Shown here: positions 18,301 through 27,250 of the stretch, in pieces | Position numbering within the stretch: the first letter of the stretch is position 1 | Layout: every line of letters starts with the position of its first letter | Assembly (NCBI RefSeq): GCF_011047315.1 | Contig: NZ_CP049259.1 | Span: 1,426,001 to 1,490,000 of the forward strand | Origin: Altererythrobacter sp. BO-6 | GTDB taxonomy: Bacteria; Pseudomonadota; Alphaproteobacteria; Sphingomonadales; Sphingomonadaceae | Length of the DNA stretch: 64,000 nt | Reading direction: 5' to 3' | Made by a program: the position numbers and the translations under genes | Notes under the pieces: generated by a model | What the model saw: the letters and a program-made list of their open reading frames with translations, nothing else | Database searches by the model: none | What the model was told of the DNA's origin: nothing

Positions 18301-18821
18301 TTCGAACGGTCAAGGCTGACGCGCGGGTCGATACGGATGATGTCGCGGACGTCGCGGCTGATCGACGGGAAGGCTTCGATCGCTTCGACGCCGAACGACT
18401 GGCCCGGGCCGATCGCAAGCTGGCTCAACTGAACGCGCGCGCCGGTTACCACGATAACGCTTTCGCTACCGGCGGATGCGCCAGCCAGCGTAAAGGTCAG
18501 CTGCGTGTTGCCCTGCAGGTTCAGGAAGACGTTCTCGACCGTCTGGCCTTCAAAGCCCGACGAAGTCGCGGTGACGGTGTAGGGGCCACCAGTTACCAAG
18601 CTGTCGACACGGAAGGTACCGTCGTTACCGGTAGCGAGCGTACGAACCTGGCCGGTACGGGTGTCGGTGATGGTAACGGTACCGGAGACCGCAGCGCCGC
18701 TGTCATCGACCACGCGACCTTCAATGCCGGAAGTAATCTGCTGCGCGAAGACAGGCGTAGCGACAGTGGTCGAAGCGGCGAGGCTGACGACACTCGCTGC
18801 CAGAAGGTATTTGATCTTCAT
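15357..18821 (-). CDS. TonB-dependent receptor with N-terminal carboxypeptidase-like domain (Oar type)
   Basis: A 1154-residue outer membrane receptor. A signal peptide (MKIKYLLAASVVSLAAS, cleaved near VFAQQ) is followed by a carboxypeptidase-regulatory-like fold (ITSGIEGRVVDDSGAAVSGT, residues about 25-115). A plug domain includes DVRDIIRIDPRVSLDR and GCAINVVTKSGGNEFSGSAF, and a long barrel ends in LGVSYDF with a terminal Phe. The layout is that of Oar-like receptors, and the substrate cannot be predicted. The start at 18821 is chosen because the signal peptide begins there. A rho-independent terminator and tonB follow. Confidence 0.93.
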   Translation of the reverse strand: MKIKYLLAASVVSLAASTTVATPVFAQQITSGIEGRVVDDSGAAVSGTVTITDTRTGQVRTLATGNDGTFRVDSLVTGGPYTVTATSSGFEGQTVENVFLNLQGNTQLTFTLAGASAGSESVIVVTGARVQLSQLAIGPGQSFGVEAIEAFPSISRDVRDIIRIDPRVSLDRSNEVDRVSCLGGNDRSNAFTVDGIAQSDLFGLNGTPFASRNSLPLPFDAVRETSVEFAPFDVQYGQFTGCAINVVTKSGGNEFSGSAFFTYATDSLQGDTADGVDFSASPYKEKRWGATLGGPILKDRLFFFLGYEETNLSDSQETGPAGLGYPNEMTFVTEADFNQFSQILSSVYGFETGGLATTLPEKSVRYFGRLDAILSDTQRLEATYQRLEETNVEEDDFSDTANILTGINSFEDEGTVSDYYSVRLYSDWSDNFSTEIRASRAEVQDVQGPVGGGEAQDANPMPRFVVGVSNGGEFGSIVAGPGFSRTSNDLKTTVTQLKMLGRLNAGNHTFTVGGEFNQLKVFNLFAQNSTGTLTFNNLTDFANGILSGGNNTFPSGQQIFQGQSAGAYGNFTASGDINDAAARWKRNTFSIYAQDDWQVTDQLNVVAGLRTEWLSGSAPEANPNFFARYGFTNANSFGKIDPVLLPRLGLTYALYNDGFFSNTVIKGGVGRFTGGDPAVYFSNAFSNNGFVTGFGQTGANASSSQGTVACFPTSGARADVTNGNTFTGIPGCVTANAATQSARGLADTQSTDPNFEMPTVWRANLGLSTNFGTESGFFSDWNLNLDFIYSKFQNPVDFVDLSQVVDTRLGVNGFTVDGRPIYRAIDPTATGCSAVLQNQGGSPPTYTNISPACFSTSRDDEIQLTNGKSYESKIASAILSKTWRNGIFTEGGRINFNLGYAYTDAENNRNNNSSTATSSFDIVAAADRQAVDVARSEYASKHNLTLGLNVREQFFGDYDTSFGFVFVARSGRPYSIVWDNAPSSVLNDSASGDFNSLFYVPTGVGDPNVIITDAAFATALDNFISETPCINKYRGKTLPRNSCSNPWFYDLDLRFSQELPGPMKAFGVKDDKFRLFVDFDNFLNLLDSGSNVFKRYSYTEALVRGDVNTTNGRYIYTPITSQYNATAGTVGLRDPLVQSSSSLWKIQLGVSYDF

Positions 18822-19072
18822 GTAAAGAGCCCCTGGTGAGAGAAGGTGAAGAGGAATTAATCTGCTGATCACACCCGATAGTGGTGTTGCACTGCGGCAA
18901 AAAGGCAGTTCTGTGACAAAATTGTGAAACACCTCGGCGGCATTTGCGACAATGCGCCGGATCGAAGCCTGCCTCGCCTCGAAAACCGCAGAATCCCTGC
19001 GACTCCGGCCGGTGTTGCCAAGCCGCAACAGCCTTGAAAATTTATGCGATTACAGGCGGGTTGCCGGGAATT

Positions 19073-20002
19073 TCAGGCGAGATTGATCTCGCGCAGCCGC
19101 TGTTGAAGGAATTCATGGCTGGAAATGGGCTCCGGCGCCTCCGATTCGTGCCCTGGCTCGATGCAGGACGGTAGCGTCTCGATCACATAATCGGGCCGGA
19201 AATGGAGGAAAAAGGGCATCGAGAAACGCGCCCGCTTGGCCGCCGCTCCCTTCGGGTTCACCACCCGGTGCGTGGTCGAGCGCAGCTTGCTGTTGGTCAG
19301 CCGGTCGAGCATGTCCCCCACATTGATCACCAGCGCGCCTTCTGGCACGTCGACCGCTTTCCATTGGCCCTGCCTCGTCAGGAGTTCGAGTCCGGCCTCT
19401 TCAGCGCCGAGCAGCAGGGTGATGGTGTTGATATCGCCATGCGCGGCGGCGCGGATCGCCCCTTCGGGCGCTTCGTCGCTCAAAGGCGGGTAATGCAGCA
19501 GTCGCATCACTGAATTGCCGTCTTCCACGGTCGCATCGAAATAGTTGCGGTCGAGCCCCAGATGGAGCGCAATCGCCTCCAGCACACGGCTGCCTGCCGT
19601 TTCGAAGGCCGAGTAGAGTTCGCTGAACGTTTCGCGAAATCCTTCGACTTCGTTCGGCCAGACATTGGGGGCCATATATTCGGCAAGCGGGTGGCCTTCG
19701 GGCAGCGCACGGCCGACATGCCAGAATTCCTTGAGGTCCTGGACCTCGGCGTCCTTGGCCTTTTCCGTGCCGAAGGGGGTATAGCCGCGCGCGCCGCCGC
19801 CACCGGGAATGTGATAGCTGCGCTTGACGCTTTCCGGCAGCGCGAAGAATTCCTTCGACTTGGCTTCCGCGCGGTCGATCAGTTCCTGCGGGATCCCATG
19901 GTCGCGGATCACGGCAAAGCCGTATTCGGCAAAGGAACGGCCCAACTCGTCGGCGATATTCTCGAGCGGCTGCTCAAGCGAAACGGATGCGATGTCTGTC
20001 AT
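19073..20002 (-). CDS. Isopenicillin-N-synthase-like 2-oxoglutarate/Fe(II) oxygenase
   Basis: A 309-residue non-heme iron dioxygenase. The N-terminal DIOX_N part contains YGFAVIRDHGIPQELID. The C-terminal jelly-roll core has the iron ligands H188 and D190 (HGDINTITLLLG) and H245 (RSTTHRVVNP), with the 2-oxoglutarate/substrate pair R259 and S261 (RARFSMPFF). All catalytic residues are present. The substrate is unknown; this family includes oxygenases acting on amino acids, nucleobases and hormones. It starts 9 bases after the nucleoside transporter gene, which suggests a nucleoside- or base-derived substrate, but that is inference. Confidence 0.88.
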   Translation of the reverse strand: MTDIASVSLEQPLENIADELGRSFAEYGFAVIRDHGIPQELIDRAEAKSKEFFALPESVKRSYHIPGGGGARGYTPFGTEKAKDAEVQDLKEFWHVGRALPEGHPLAEYMAPNVWPNEVEGFRETFSELYSAFETAGSRVLEAIALHLGLDRNYFDATVEDGNSVMRLLHYPPLSDEAPEGAIRAAAHGDINTITLLLGAEEAGLELLTRQGQWKAVDVPEGALVINVGDMLDRLTNSKLRSTTHRVVNPKGAAAKRARFSMPFFLHFRPDYVIETLPSCIEPGHESEAPEPISSHEFLQQRLREINLA

Positions 20003-20011
20003 GGTCTTATC

Positions 20012-21314
20012 TTAGTATGGCAGGAACAGGCTTGCCAGTGCCGCGCTCATCAGATTGGCGAGGCTGCCGGCGGCGAGCGCCCTCAATCCCAGCCGCGCGA
20101 TCACCGGTCTTTGATTTGGCGCAAGCCCGCCGGTTACCGCCATCTGGATCGCGATCGACGAGAAATTGGCAAAGCCGCACAATGCGAAGGTCCACGATCG
20201 CGCGGGTGCGGTCGGTGAGGCCTTCAAGCTGGCCGAGTTCGATGAAGGCAACGAATTCGTTGAGCACGATCTTGGTGCCGAACAACCCGCCCGCCGTTCC
20301 AGCCTCGCTCCACGGCACGCCGATCAGGAACATCACCGGTGCAAACAGATAACCAATAAGCTGCTGGAAGCTCAGCTCGGGATAACCGAACAGCCCGCCA
20401 ATACCGCCGAGGATGCCGTTGGCGAGCGCCACCAGCGCCACGAATGCCAGCACCATCGCGCCCACCGCTACGGCCAGCTTCACGCCGGTCTGCGCACCTT
20501 GCGCCGCCGCTTCGATCACATTGGCCGGCCGCGTCCCTTCCTCGAAGGTTTCTGCGACTTCGACTTCGTGCGGCTTGCCACCTTCGACCAGCACCGCCGG
20601 CCCTTCGCCGCTGATCCGCGTCTCGGGCAGCACCAAATCGCCTTCAACCTCCGGCTCGTCTTCATCGGGCATGATGATCTTCGCCATCAGGATCCCGCCG
20701 GGCGCCGACATGAAGGCGGCGGCGAGCAGGAACGGCAAGTAGGAGCTGCCGAGCAGCCCGGCGTAAGCGGCAAGGATGGTCCCCGCGACGCCCGCCATAC
20801 CCACGCTCATCAGCGTGAATAATCGGCTGGGGCTTAGCGCCGCGAGATAGGGGCGAACCACCAGCGGGCTTTCCGACTGGCCGACGAAGATATTGGCCGC
20901 CGCGCCGAGCGATTCGACCCGGCTTATCCCGGTGACGAAGGCAATCGCGCCGCCAACCCAGCGAACCACCCGCTGCATGATCCCCAGGTAATAGAGGATC
21001 GAGACCAGCGAGGCGAAGAACACGATCACCGGCAGGGCACCCAGCGCGAAGGTGTTCTTCAGCGGATTGTCGATGCCGAACAGGAAAGCAGTCCCCGCAT
21101 CGGCATAAGACAACAGTGCCGCCACTCCATCTGCCATACCCTGGATCACCGCGCGGCCCCAATTGGTGCCCAGCACAAGGAACGCCATCAGCGCCTGTAG
21201 CGCGAAAGCTGCCGCTACGATCCGCAGTTTGATCCGCCGTTTCCCGACCGAAAGCAGGAAAGCGATAGCCAGGATCACGGCGATCCCTGCAATACTGATA
21301 AAAAATGGCGGCAT
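20012..21314 (-). pseudogene. NupC-type concentrative nucleoside transporter, frameshifted
   Basis: The gene encodes a CNT-family H+/Na+:nucleoside symporter with about ten membrane helices. Typical segments are FVGQSESPLVVRPYLA, FMSAPGGILMAKIIMPD and [17 protein letters not shown]. After LTDRTRAIV the frame is lost; in the next frame the conserved ending [16 protein letters not shown], then [15 protein letters not shown], continues to a stop at 20012. A single extra base (plus-strand C at 20192-20193) accounts for it. The corrected length is 433 residues, normal for the family. The start is set at the ATG at 21314, preceded by AAGGGG. It heads a two-gene unit with the oxygenase. Confidence 0.87.
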
Positions 21315-21452
21315 ATTTGCCCCTTCATGGCCGGACAAGTTGCGGATGAAATCACTGGCTGTCTTGCGCGCGCGCCGCCGTTAGTCAATTTCTGCGCAGT
21401 CCGGGCAGCCAGTCCGTGCACAGAAGAATTCAATCACAGGATCGGGGACAGC

Positions 21453-22139
21453 ATGAGCGAACAGGCAAATCCAGAAGCAAGTGCCGCTGCCGCAACGCCG
21501 CGCGGCCTGTTCGTTTACCTGATGCTGTATGGCGGGATGACCGTGCTGGCAGGAGTGCTGGCGTTCAAGCAGGTGCAATTGCCGCCAACCGACTTGGCGG
21601 TAGAAGCCGGCATCTTCGCTTTCCTGATGCTGGTGGTGATATCCAGCACCATCGCCCAGCTCTATGGCCAGAACATCGCCAACCGGATTGTATGGTGGGG
21701 CTTTGTGCCATTGCTAATTTCGGCGCTACTGATGCAGCTCGTACTTGGATTGCCCGCATCGACCGAAATGGTCGAGTTCCGGCCTGATGACCTCGCCGCC
21801 TTCGAGCAGGTGCACCGTTCGACCTGGCGCGTATGGCTGGCGGGCCCGGCGGCTTACATCACCTCGCTGCTGCTCAACGTGTGGATCTTCTCGAAGCTTC
21901 GCGGCAGCGGCGAAGCCAATACCATCGGCTTGATGGTGCGCGGTGCGATCGCCTCAGCGATCAGCCAGGCAATCGATTCGGTGATCTTCATTACCCTCGC
22001 CTTTTATGGCGAGTTCGACATCACCAATTTGATGATCGGCCAGGTACTGGCGAAGGTAGCGCTCAGCTTCGTGCTGGTGCCGTTCCTGATCACCGGAGGG
22101 GTCGCGCTGGCGAGGAAGCTTGACGCATCGGCCGCCTAG
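21453..22139 (+). CDS. Hypothetical six-span membrane protein
   Basis: A 228-residue integral membrane protein with about six hydrophobic segments, the first at about residues 20-40 (GLFVYLMLYGGMTVLAGVLA). The sequence includes VISSTIAQLYGQNIANRIVWW and, later, ASAISQAIDSVIFITLAFYG. Late segments with AISQAIDSVIF and a C-terminal run into basic residues recall the VUT/YhhQ queuosine-precursor transporter family, which often has exactly this motif. I consider that assignment likely but not certain. The start at 21453 follows GGGGACAGC. The 3' end overlaps the GH42 gene by 4 bases. Confidence 0.7.
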   Translation: MSEQANPEASAAAATPRGLFVYLMLYGGMTVLAGVLAFKQVQLPPTDLAVEAGIFAFLMLVVISSTIAQLYGQNIANRIVWWGFVPLLISALLMQLVLGLPASTEMVEFRPDDLAAFEQVHRSTWRVWLAGPAAYITSLLLNVWIFSKLRGSGEANTIGLMVRGAIASAISQAIDSVIFITLAFYGEFDITNLMIGQVLAKVALSFVLVPFLITGGVALARKLDASAA

Positions 22140-24067
22140 CGGTTGGGAATGATCGCAATGCCCGCCTGAGGAAGCTTGCGCGTGCCAATTATCGGCTGGC
22201 CGCTTATCGCATCCGGAATGTCCTGCGCTTCAGCCGAATAGTTGAACACGAAGCTGTAGCGAGCACTGCGGCGCAAACGCAGTCCCTCGGGCAGCTCGAC
22301 TGTCCGCAGCCCTGCGTCGCGCGCAGCGCGGGCGACCACCTGATCGAGCAAGGCGCCTTGCGGCCAGGCCGCCAGATAGCGCCGCAATCCGGCTTTCCAG
22401 CAGGCGACCACGCCATCCTGCGCCACCAGTTCGGGTTCCATCACGGTTTCAACATGGTCGAGCCAGCGGGCAATCGACCAACCGTCTCCGACATGCTCCA
22501 GCCCGGGCCGCAGGCTTTCGCTGCGGGTGACCTTCATCGGCAGGAGCAATTGCAGTGGACCCGGCGGGAGTTTGTCGGGGATTCGAAAATCGATGTCGCG
22601 GCTTCCGCTGCGGGGCCCGACAACCAGCGCGCCTTCGAAGGCTTCAAGCGATCGCACCAGCGCATCCGGTACGATCGGCAGGCATGGTACCACGACCAGT
22701 CGATAGCGCGACAAGTCAGCAGAAGGTGGCACGATATCGACATTGAGGCCCAGTTTGCGGAGCGCGCGATAGCAATCGAATGCCGCCCACAGCGCCGAGA
22801 GGCCCTCGCCTTGCGGCTGGATCTGAGTCATCCATTCGGCATCATATGCGAACACCACCGCCGCGTCGCGCAGCGGCGCGCCGATTTCGCCAAGCTGTTC
22901 GACCGCGTCGGCCGCGCTACGCGCCTCTGCCAGCGCGGGCGCAGGCTCACCATCGGGGCGCAGCAGGCCGGCATGCATCTGCTCCTGCGCGAAGGGCGCC
23001 TGCCGCCAGCGGAAGTAGCTGACCAGCTCTGCGCCATGCGCAATCGCCTCAAGCGTCCACAGCGCGACCATCCCGGGCAGCGGCGCGGGATTGTGGCGCG
23101 CCCAGTTGACCGGGCCGGGCTGCTGTTCAAGCACGCTCCAGCGCTCATCCCGGGCGCAGCCACGGTAAAGGTCGTGGTGAAAAGCTGCGATATCGGGCTG
23201 CCCCTGGCGCGCGAAAGCAAGCTTTTCCGCATCGCTGAAGCGGAACATCTCGAGAAAGCCGAGCGGGTAGGAATCCCATCCCAGCACGTCGAGATCGGCC
23301 GCCAGATCGTGATGGTCGTAGCCGGCATAGAAACCCATCGCGTTGTGAGTGATCACGCGCCCGGGCGACAGCTCGCGCAGGATATCGACCTGCGCACGGT
23401 TGAACGCGATCACCTGGTCTGACGAGAACCGGCGAAAGGCCAGCCAATGTGCCGGATTGGCCTCGGTCACTGTGAGATTGGGCAATTCGATCTCGTCGAA
23501 GCTGCGATATTCCATGCTCCAGAAGACATTGCCCCAGGCGGCGTTCAGCGCCTGCGCCGAGCCGTATCGCTCGGCCAGCCAGCGCCGGAAGGCATCGCGC
23601 GCAGCGGGAGAGAAGCTCTGCACCGTGTCGTGGCAGCCGTACTCATTGTCGGTCTGCCAACTGACGACGCCGGGGTGCTGGCCATAACGCTCCGCAACCG
23701 CGCGGGTGATCCGCACCGCCTCTTGCCGATAGCCGGCATGGCTGAAACAGTAATGTCGCCGCGATCCGAAGCCGCGCGGGTTCCCGTTGCGGTCGCGCGC
23801 GACCATGTCAGGCATCCGGTCGACCAGCCATTTCGGCGGAGTGGCGGTGGGCGTGCCCATGATGATGCCGAGCCCGGCGGCGTGCAGCACCTCGACCGCT
23901 TCATCGAGCCATTGCCATTCGAACCGGCCCGGTTCGGGTTCGATCCGGCTCCACGCAAACTCGCCGATCCGCACGCGGGAAAGCCCCGCCTCGCGCATCA
24001 TCCGCGCGTCTGTTTCCCAGCGCTCGCGCGGCCAGTGTTCAGGGTAATAACAGACGCCGAGGTACAT
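22136..24067 (-). CDS. Beta-galactosidase, GH42 family
   Basis: A 643-residue cytoplasmic glycosidase. The (beta/alpha)8 catalytic domain begins at the very start with LGVCYYPEHWPRERWETD. The acid/base Glu is in WQTDNEYG (E142), and the nucleophile is the Glu of SVLEQQPGPVNW in the usual GH42 context before LWTLEAIAHGAELVSYFRWR. A trimerisation domain and a small C-terminal beta domain follow. No signal peptide is seen, so imported galactosides are the likely substrates. It is the last gene of an MFS-GH13-GH42 unit, with 44 bases after the GH13 gene. Confidence 0.93.
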   Translation of the reverse strand: MYLGVCYYPEHWPRERWETDARMMREAGLSRVRIGEFAWSRIEPEPGRFEWQWLDEAVEVLHAAGLGIIMGTPTATPPKWLVDRMPDMVARDRNGNPRGFGSRRHYCFSHAGYRQEAVRITRAVAERYGQHPGVVSWQTDNEYGCHDTVQSFSPAARDAFRRWLAERYGSAQALNAAWGNVFWSMEYRSFDEIELPNLTVTEANPAHWLAFRRFSSDQVIAFNRAQVDILRELSPGRVITHNAMGFYAGYDHHDLAADLDVLGWDSYPLGFLEMFRFSDAEKLAFARQGQPDIAAFHHDLYRGCARDERWSVLEQQPGPVNWARHNPAPLPGMVALWTLEAIAHGAELVSYFRWRQAPFAQEQMHAGLLRPDGEPAPALAEARSAADAVEQLGEIGAPLRDAAVVFAYDAEWMTQIQPQGEGLSALWAAFDCYRALRKLGLNVDIVPPSADLSRYRLVVVPCLPIVPDALVRSLEAFEGALVVGPRSGSRDIDFRIPDKLPPGPLQLLLPMKVTRSESLRPGLEHVGDGWSIARWLDHVETVMEPELVAQDGVVACWKAGLRRYLAAWPQGALLDQVVARAARDAGLRTVELPEGLRLRRSARYSFVFNYSAEAQDIPDAISGQPIIGTRKLPQAGIAIIPNR

Positions 24068-24111
24068 CGCCGCGCCATCGCGCGAAACCGGCGTTTCGGC
24101 AAGCGCGTTCG

Positions 24112-25503
24112 TTACTTGCTGGCGAGCAGGCGCCACCCCCAGGCAGGCAGCGCAATCGTATCGCCCGCCGCAATCGTGACTTCCTCGCCGCTGCCGAATT
24201 CGCGATACGTGCCGGCTGGCAGGCCGTCTTTCAGCTCTGCGGAAACCGGCCGGCCGGTGAGGTTGAACAACCCCAGCACCTTGTTGCCGTCCTGCTGGCG
24301 CACCCATGCGAACAGCTGCTCAGGCGCGCTGTTTTCGACCTTGTGCATGCGCGCACCCCATTTGCCGTTATGGAGCGCGGGGTTTTCCGTGCGGAAGGCG
24401 ATCAGCTGCTTCAGCAGCTCGCCATACTGACAATCCCTGCCCTGGCTCCAGTCGATCGGATCTTTCTCGAAGAACTCCAGCCGCTTGGCATTGCAGGCTT
24501 CCTGTCCGTTGTGGATCATCGCCAGCCCTTCGCCGGCAAAGGCCAGCGCGGTCATGGCCTCCAGCGCAGGCCCGTAATTCTCGTAGATCGTGCCTTCCCA
24601 GGCGTTGCTGTCATGGTTCTCGATATAGGTCAGCCGCATCGCCTGGCGCGGCCACAAGCTCTCGTTCTCGGCATAATAGCCGTAAAGGCTGGTCGCATTG
24701 CCATCGCCTTTGGCAATCCGCTTGGACGTGTGGTGCCAGTCCCAGGCATAGGTCGCATCGAATGCGGCATGGTGCCATGCAGTCTGTTGCACCTCGCCCA
24801 GCATGAAGACCGGTTTGATCGCCTCGAGCCGCTGGCGCATCATGTTCCAGAAATCGACCGGGACATAGCCCGCAACGTCAGCGCGATAGCCGTCCACGCC
24901 GAATTCGCGCACCCAATATTCCATCGCGCCGCCGACATGCTCGCGTACGCCGTGCTGCGACCAGTCGAGATCGATGATGTCGGACCAGTCCCACCACGGC
25001 GTGGGCCGGAAGTCGCCTTTCCAGTCTTTTTCGTACCAGTCGGGATGCTCTTTCGCGAGGACGTTGTCCCACGCGGTGTGGTTGGCGACGAGGTCGAGGA
25101 TGACCTTGAAGCCCTGCTCATGCGCAGCGTCCACAAAGGCGCGGAAATCCTCTTCCGTGCCGAATTCGGGGTTCACCGCATAATAGTCCTGCACCGAATA
25201 GGGGCTGCCGAGCGAGCCCTTGCGGTTCTCCTTGCCGATCGGGTGGATCGGCATCAGCCACAATATATCGACGCCCAATTCCTTGAGCCGCGGCAACTGT
25301 TCCTGCGCGGCCTTGAATGTGCCCTCTGGCGTGAACTGGCGGGTGTTGATCTGGTATAGCACCGCATCGCGCGACCAGTCAGGGTTCTCCAGCGTCACGA
25401 CATCGCGCGGCGCCCATTCGGAGCTGTCGCCTGCTCCTCCTTCGCTGCAAGACGCCGCCAGCAGGCCCAGCGAGGCGAATGCCGTCAGCGCCAGCCTACG
25501 CAT
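24112..25503 (-). CDS. Alpha-amylase family (GH13) lipoprotein
   Basis: A 463-residue exported glycoside hydrolase. The N-terminal signal ends with a lipobox (LLAASC, Cys19), so the enzyme is probably anchored on the periplasmic face. The GH13 barrel carries all conserved regions: DLVANH (137-142), the nucleophile D209 in GYRADVAGY, acid/base E237 in FMLGEVQQ, and D298 in YIENHDSNAW. A C-terminal beta domain ends the protein. It probably cleaves alpha-glucans or maltodextrins before import. Its start overlaps the MFS stop by 8 bases, which implies coupled translation. Confidence 0.93.
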   Translation of the reverse strand: MRRLALTAFASLGLLAASCSEGGAGDSSEWAPRDVVTLENPDWSRDAVLYQINTRQFTPEGTFKAAQEQLPRLKELGVDILWLMPIHPIGKENRKGSLGSPYSVQDYYAVNPEFGTEEDFRAFVDAAHEQGFKVILDLVANHTAWDNVLAKEHPDWYEKDWKGDFRPTPWWDWSDIIDLDWSQHGVREHVGGAMEYWVREFGVDGYRADVAGYVPVDFWNMMRQRLEAIKPVFMLGEVQQTAWHHAAFDATYAWDWHHTSKRIAKGDGNATSLYGYYAENESLWPRQAMRLTYIENHDSNAWEGTIYENYGPALEAMTALAFAGEGLAMIHNGQEACNAKRLEFFEKDPIDWSQGRDCQYGELLKQLIAFRTENPALHNGKWGARMHKVENSAPEQLFAWVRQQDGNKVLGLFNLTGRPVSAELKDGLPAGTYREFGSGEEVTIAAGDTIALPAWGWRLLASK

Positions 25504-27034
25504 GATGCGCCTCCGCCACCGGGCGCGGTACAAGTGCGGCAACCCGCAGCATCGCCGCTGCCGCGATCAGCCAGGATGCCGCTGCGAACAGCATGGTCCA
25601 GATCGGCTCCCCCGGGAAAAACGCCTGCATGATCGATCCCATCACTGTCGCAACCAGCAATTGCGGCACCACGATGAACACGTTGAACAGCCCCATGTAG
25701 ATGCCGAGCTTCGCCTGCGGCAGATTGCTGGCTAGGATCGCATAGGGCATCGCCAGGATGCTGGCCCAGGCAATGCCGATGCCGATTTCCGCCACCAGCA
25801 GCGTATTGGCGTCGCGCACGATGAAGAACATCAGGAAGCCGATCGCTCCCAAGGTCAGGCAAATCGAATGCGTCAGCACCGGCCCCAGCTTGCGTGCCAG
25901 CCACGGCAGCAGCGCCAGAGCGGCAACTGCCGCCACGCCGTTGTAGACCGTGAACAGCACATTCACCCAGTTCGCGCCGTCATTGTAGGCCGCGCTGGCT
26001 GTGTCGTTCGAACCGAACACATATTGCGTCACCACGGGCGTGGTGTTGATCCACATGATGAACAGCGCCGACCAGCTGAAGAACTGGACCAGCGCCAGCC
26101 GCTTCATGATCTCCGGCATGCCTGAGAAATCACCGATAATGCTGGACAGCATGTTTGCGGCCTTGCCCTGCTTGGCCATATTGATCGCCACCAGCGACAG
26201 CAGGCCATAGGTCGCGAGCAGACCCGCCAACAGGTACATTTCCTTTTCCAGATCGAATTCGCGCACCAGCAGGACCACCACCAGGCCTGCGGCGATCCAT
26301 GCCGCGCTGGAGAGCGGCGACTTGGCAGCGAGCGCGCGGATCGGCGTTTGGTCGATCGCGTCGCCCTGCTCATGGCCGAATGCCGCCATTTCCTCAGGTG
26401 AATATTCCTTTGTAGTCAGTACCGTCCACAGCACCGCCACCAGCAGCGCTGCCGAGCCGAACCAGAAGCTCCATTTGACCGTGTCAGGGATGCCGCCGTC
26501 GGGCGAAACATTTGCGACGCCCATTGAATCAAGGAAATAGGGGAAGATCGACCCGATCACCGCGCCTGCGCCGATAAAGGCCGTCTGCACCGCATACCCG
26601 GCGCTATGCTGGTCGGTCCGCAGCATGTCGCCCACGAACGCGCGGAACGGCTCCATCGACACGTTGAGCGAAGCGTCGAGCACCCACAGCATCGCGGCGG
26701 CGAACAGCAGTGGCGCGCCGACTGCTGGCGCGAGCGGCATCACGAACAGCGAGATCGCGGCAAAGATCGCCCCGGTCAGGAAGTAGGGCCTGCGCCGGCC
26801 CAGCCGGTTCCAGGTCTTGTCGGACAGATAGCCGATGATCGGCTGCACGATCAGCCCGGTCAGCGGCGCCGCGACCCACAGCGCGGGCAGATCGTCCATG
26901 CTCGCGCCCAGCGTCTGGAACACGCGGCTCATGTTCGAATTCTGCAACGCGAAGCCGATCTGGATCCCGAAAAAGCCGAAGCTGATGTTCCACAGGCCCC
27001 AAAAGCCCTGACGCGGCTTTTCGCGTGCGCTCAT
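25496..27034 (-). CDS. MFS sugar transporter (SLC45/GPH-like)
   Basis: A 512-residue inner membrane permease with about twelve transmembrane helices. The loop motif DKTWNRLGRRRPYFLTG between helices 2 and 3 is that of SLC45-like and glycoside-pentoside-hexuronide carriers. ALQNSNMSRVFQTLGA in helix 1 also fits this group. It is first in the sugar operon and probably imports the oligosaccharides produced by the GH13 lipoprotein or used by the GH42 enzyme. The ATG at 27034 is preceded by GGGAGAG. No LacI- or AraC-type regulator and no TonB-dependent receptor is next to it. Confidence 0.88.
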   Translation of the reverse strand: MSAREKPRQGFWGLWNISFGFFGIQIGFALQNSNMSRVFQTLGASMDDLPALWVAAPLTGLIVQPIIGYLSDKTWNRLGRRRPYFLTGAIFAAISLFVMPLAPAVGAPLLFAAAMLWVLDASLNVSMEPFRAFVGDMLRTDQHSAGYAVQTAFIGAGAVIGSIFPYFLDSMGVANVSPDGGIPDTVKWSFWFGSAALLVAVLWTVLTTKEYSPEEMAAFGHEQGDAIDQTPIRALAAKSPLSSAAWIAAGLVVVLLVREFDLEKEMYLLAGLLATYGLLSLVAINMAKQGKAANMLSSIIGDFSGMPEIMKRLALVQFFSWSALFIMWINTTPVVTQYVFGSNDTASAAYNDGANWVNVLFTVYNGVAAVAALALLPWLARKLGPVLTHSICLTLGAIGFLMFFIVRDANTLLVAEIGIGIAWASILAMPYAILASNLPQAKLGIYMGLFNVFIVVPQLLVATVMGSIMQAFFPGEPIWTMLFAAASWLIAAAAMLRVAALVPRPVAEAHHA

Positions 27035-27174
27035 TCCATCTCTCCCATGCGCGCGACATTCCAACCCGCCTGCGCTTTGCTGCATGGCTGACAGCAAAAT
27101 CGCGGGACGACAAGATGCATACGAATGCTGCGCGGTGCGCAAGCCATTCAAGAGCAATACAAACGGGGGAAAGG

Positions 27175-27250
27175 TGGTGAGCCCTGCTGGATTCGAACCA
27201 GCGACCTACTGATTAAAAGTCAGTTGCTCTACCGACTGAGCTAAGGGCCC
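27175..27250 (-). tRNA. tRNA-Lys (TTT)
   Basis: A complete 76-nt cloverleaf on the minus strand. The acceptor GGGCCCT pairs with AGGGCTC (one G-U pair), followed by A and an encoded CCA. The anticodon loop is within CTGACTTTTAATCAG, anticodon TTT, and the T-arm has GGTTCGAATCC. The first 10 nucleotides are shared with the 3' end of folK. Confidence 0.97.

Noticed and set aside
17298..18839. 513-codon plus-strand ORF inside the TonB-dependent receptor
   Set aside because: Antisense to a clearly conserved receptor; no start signal or recognisable domain.
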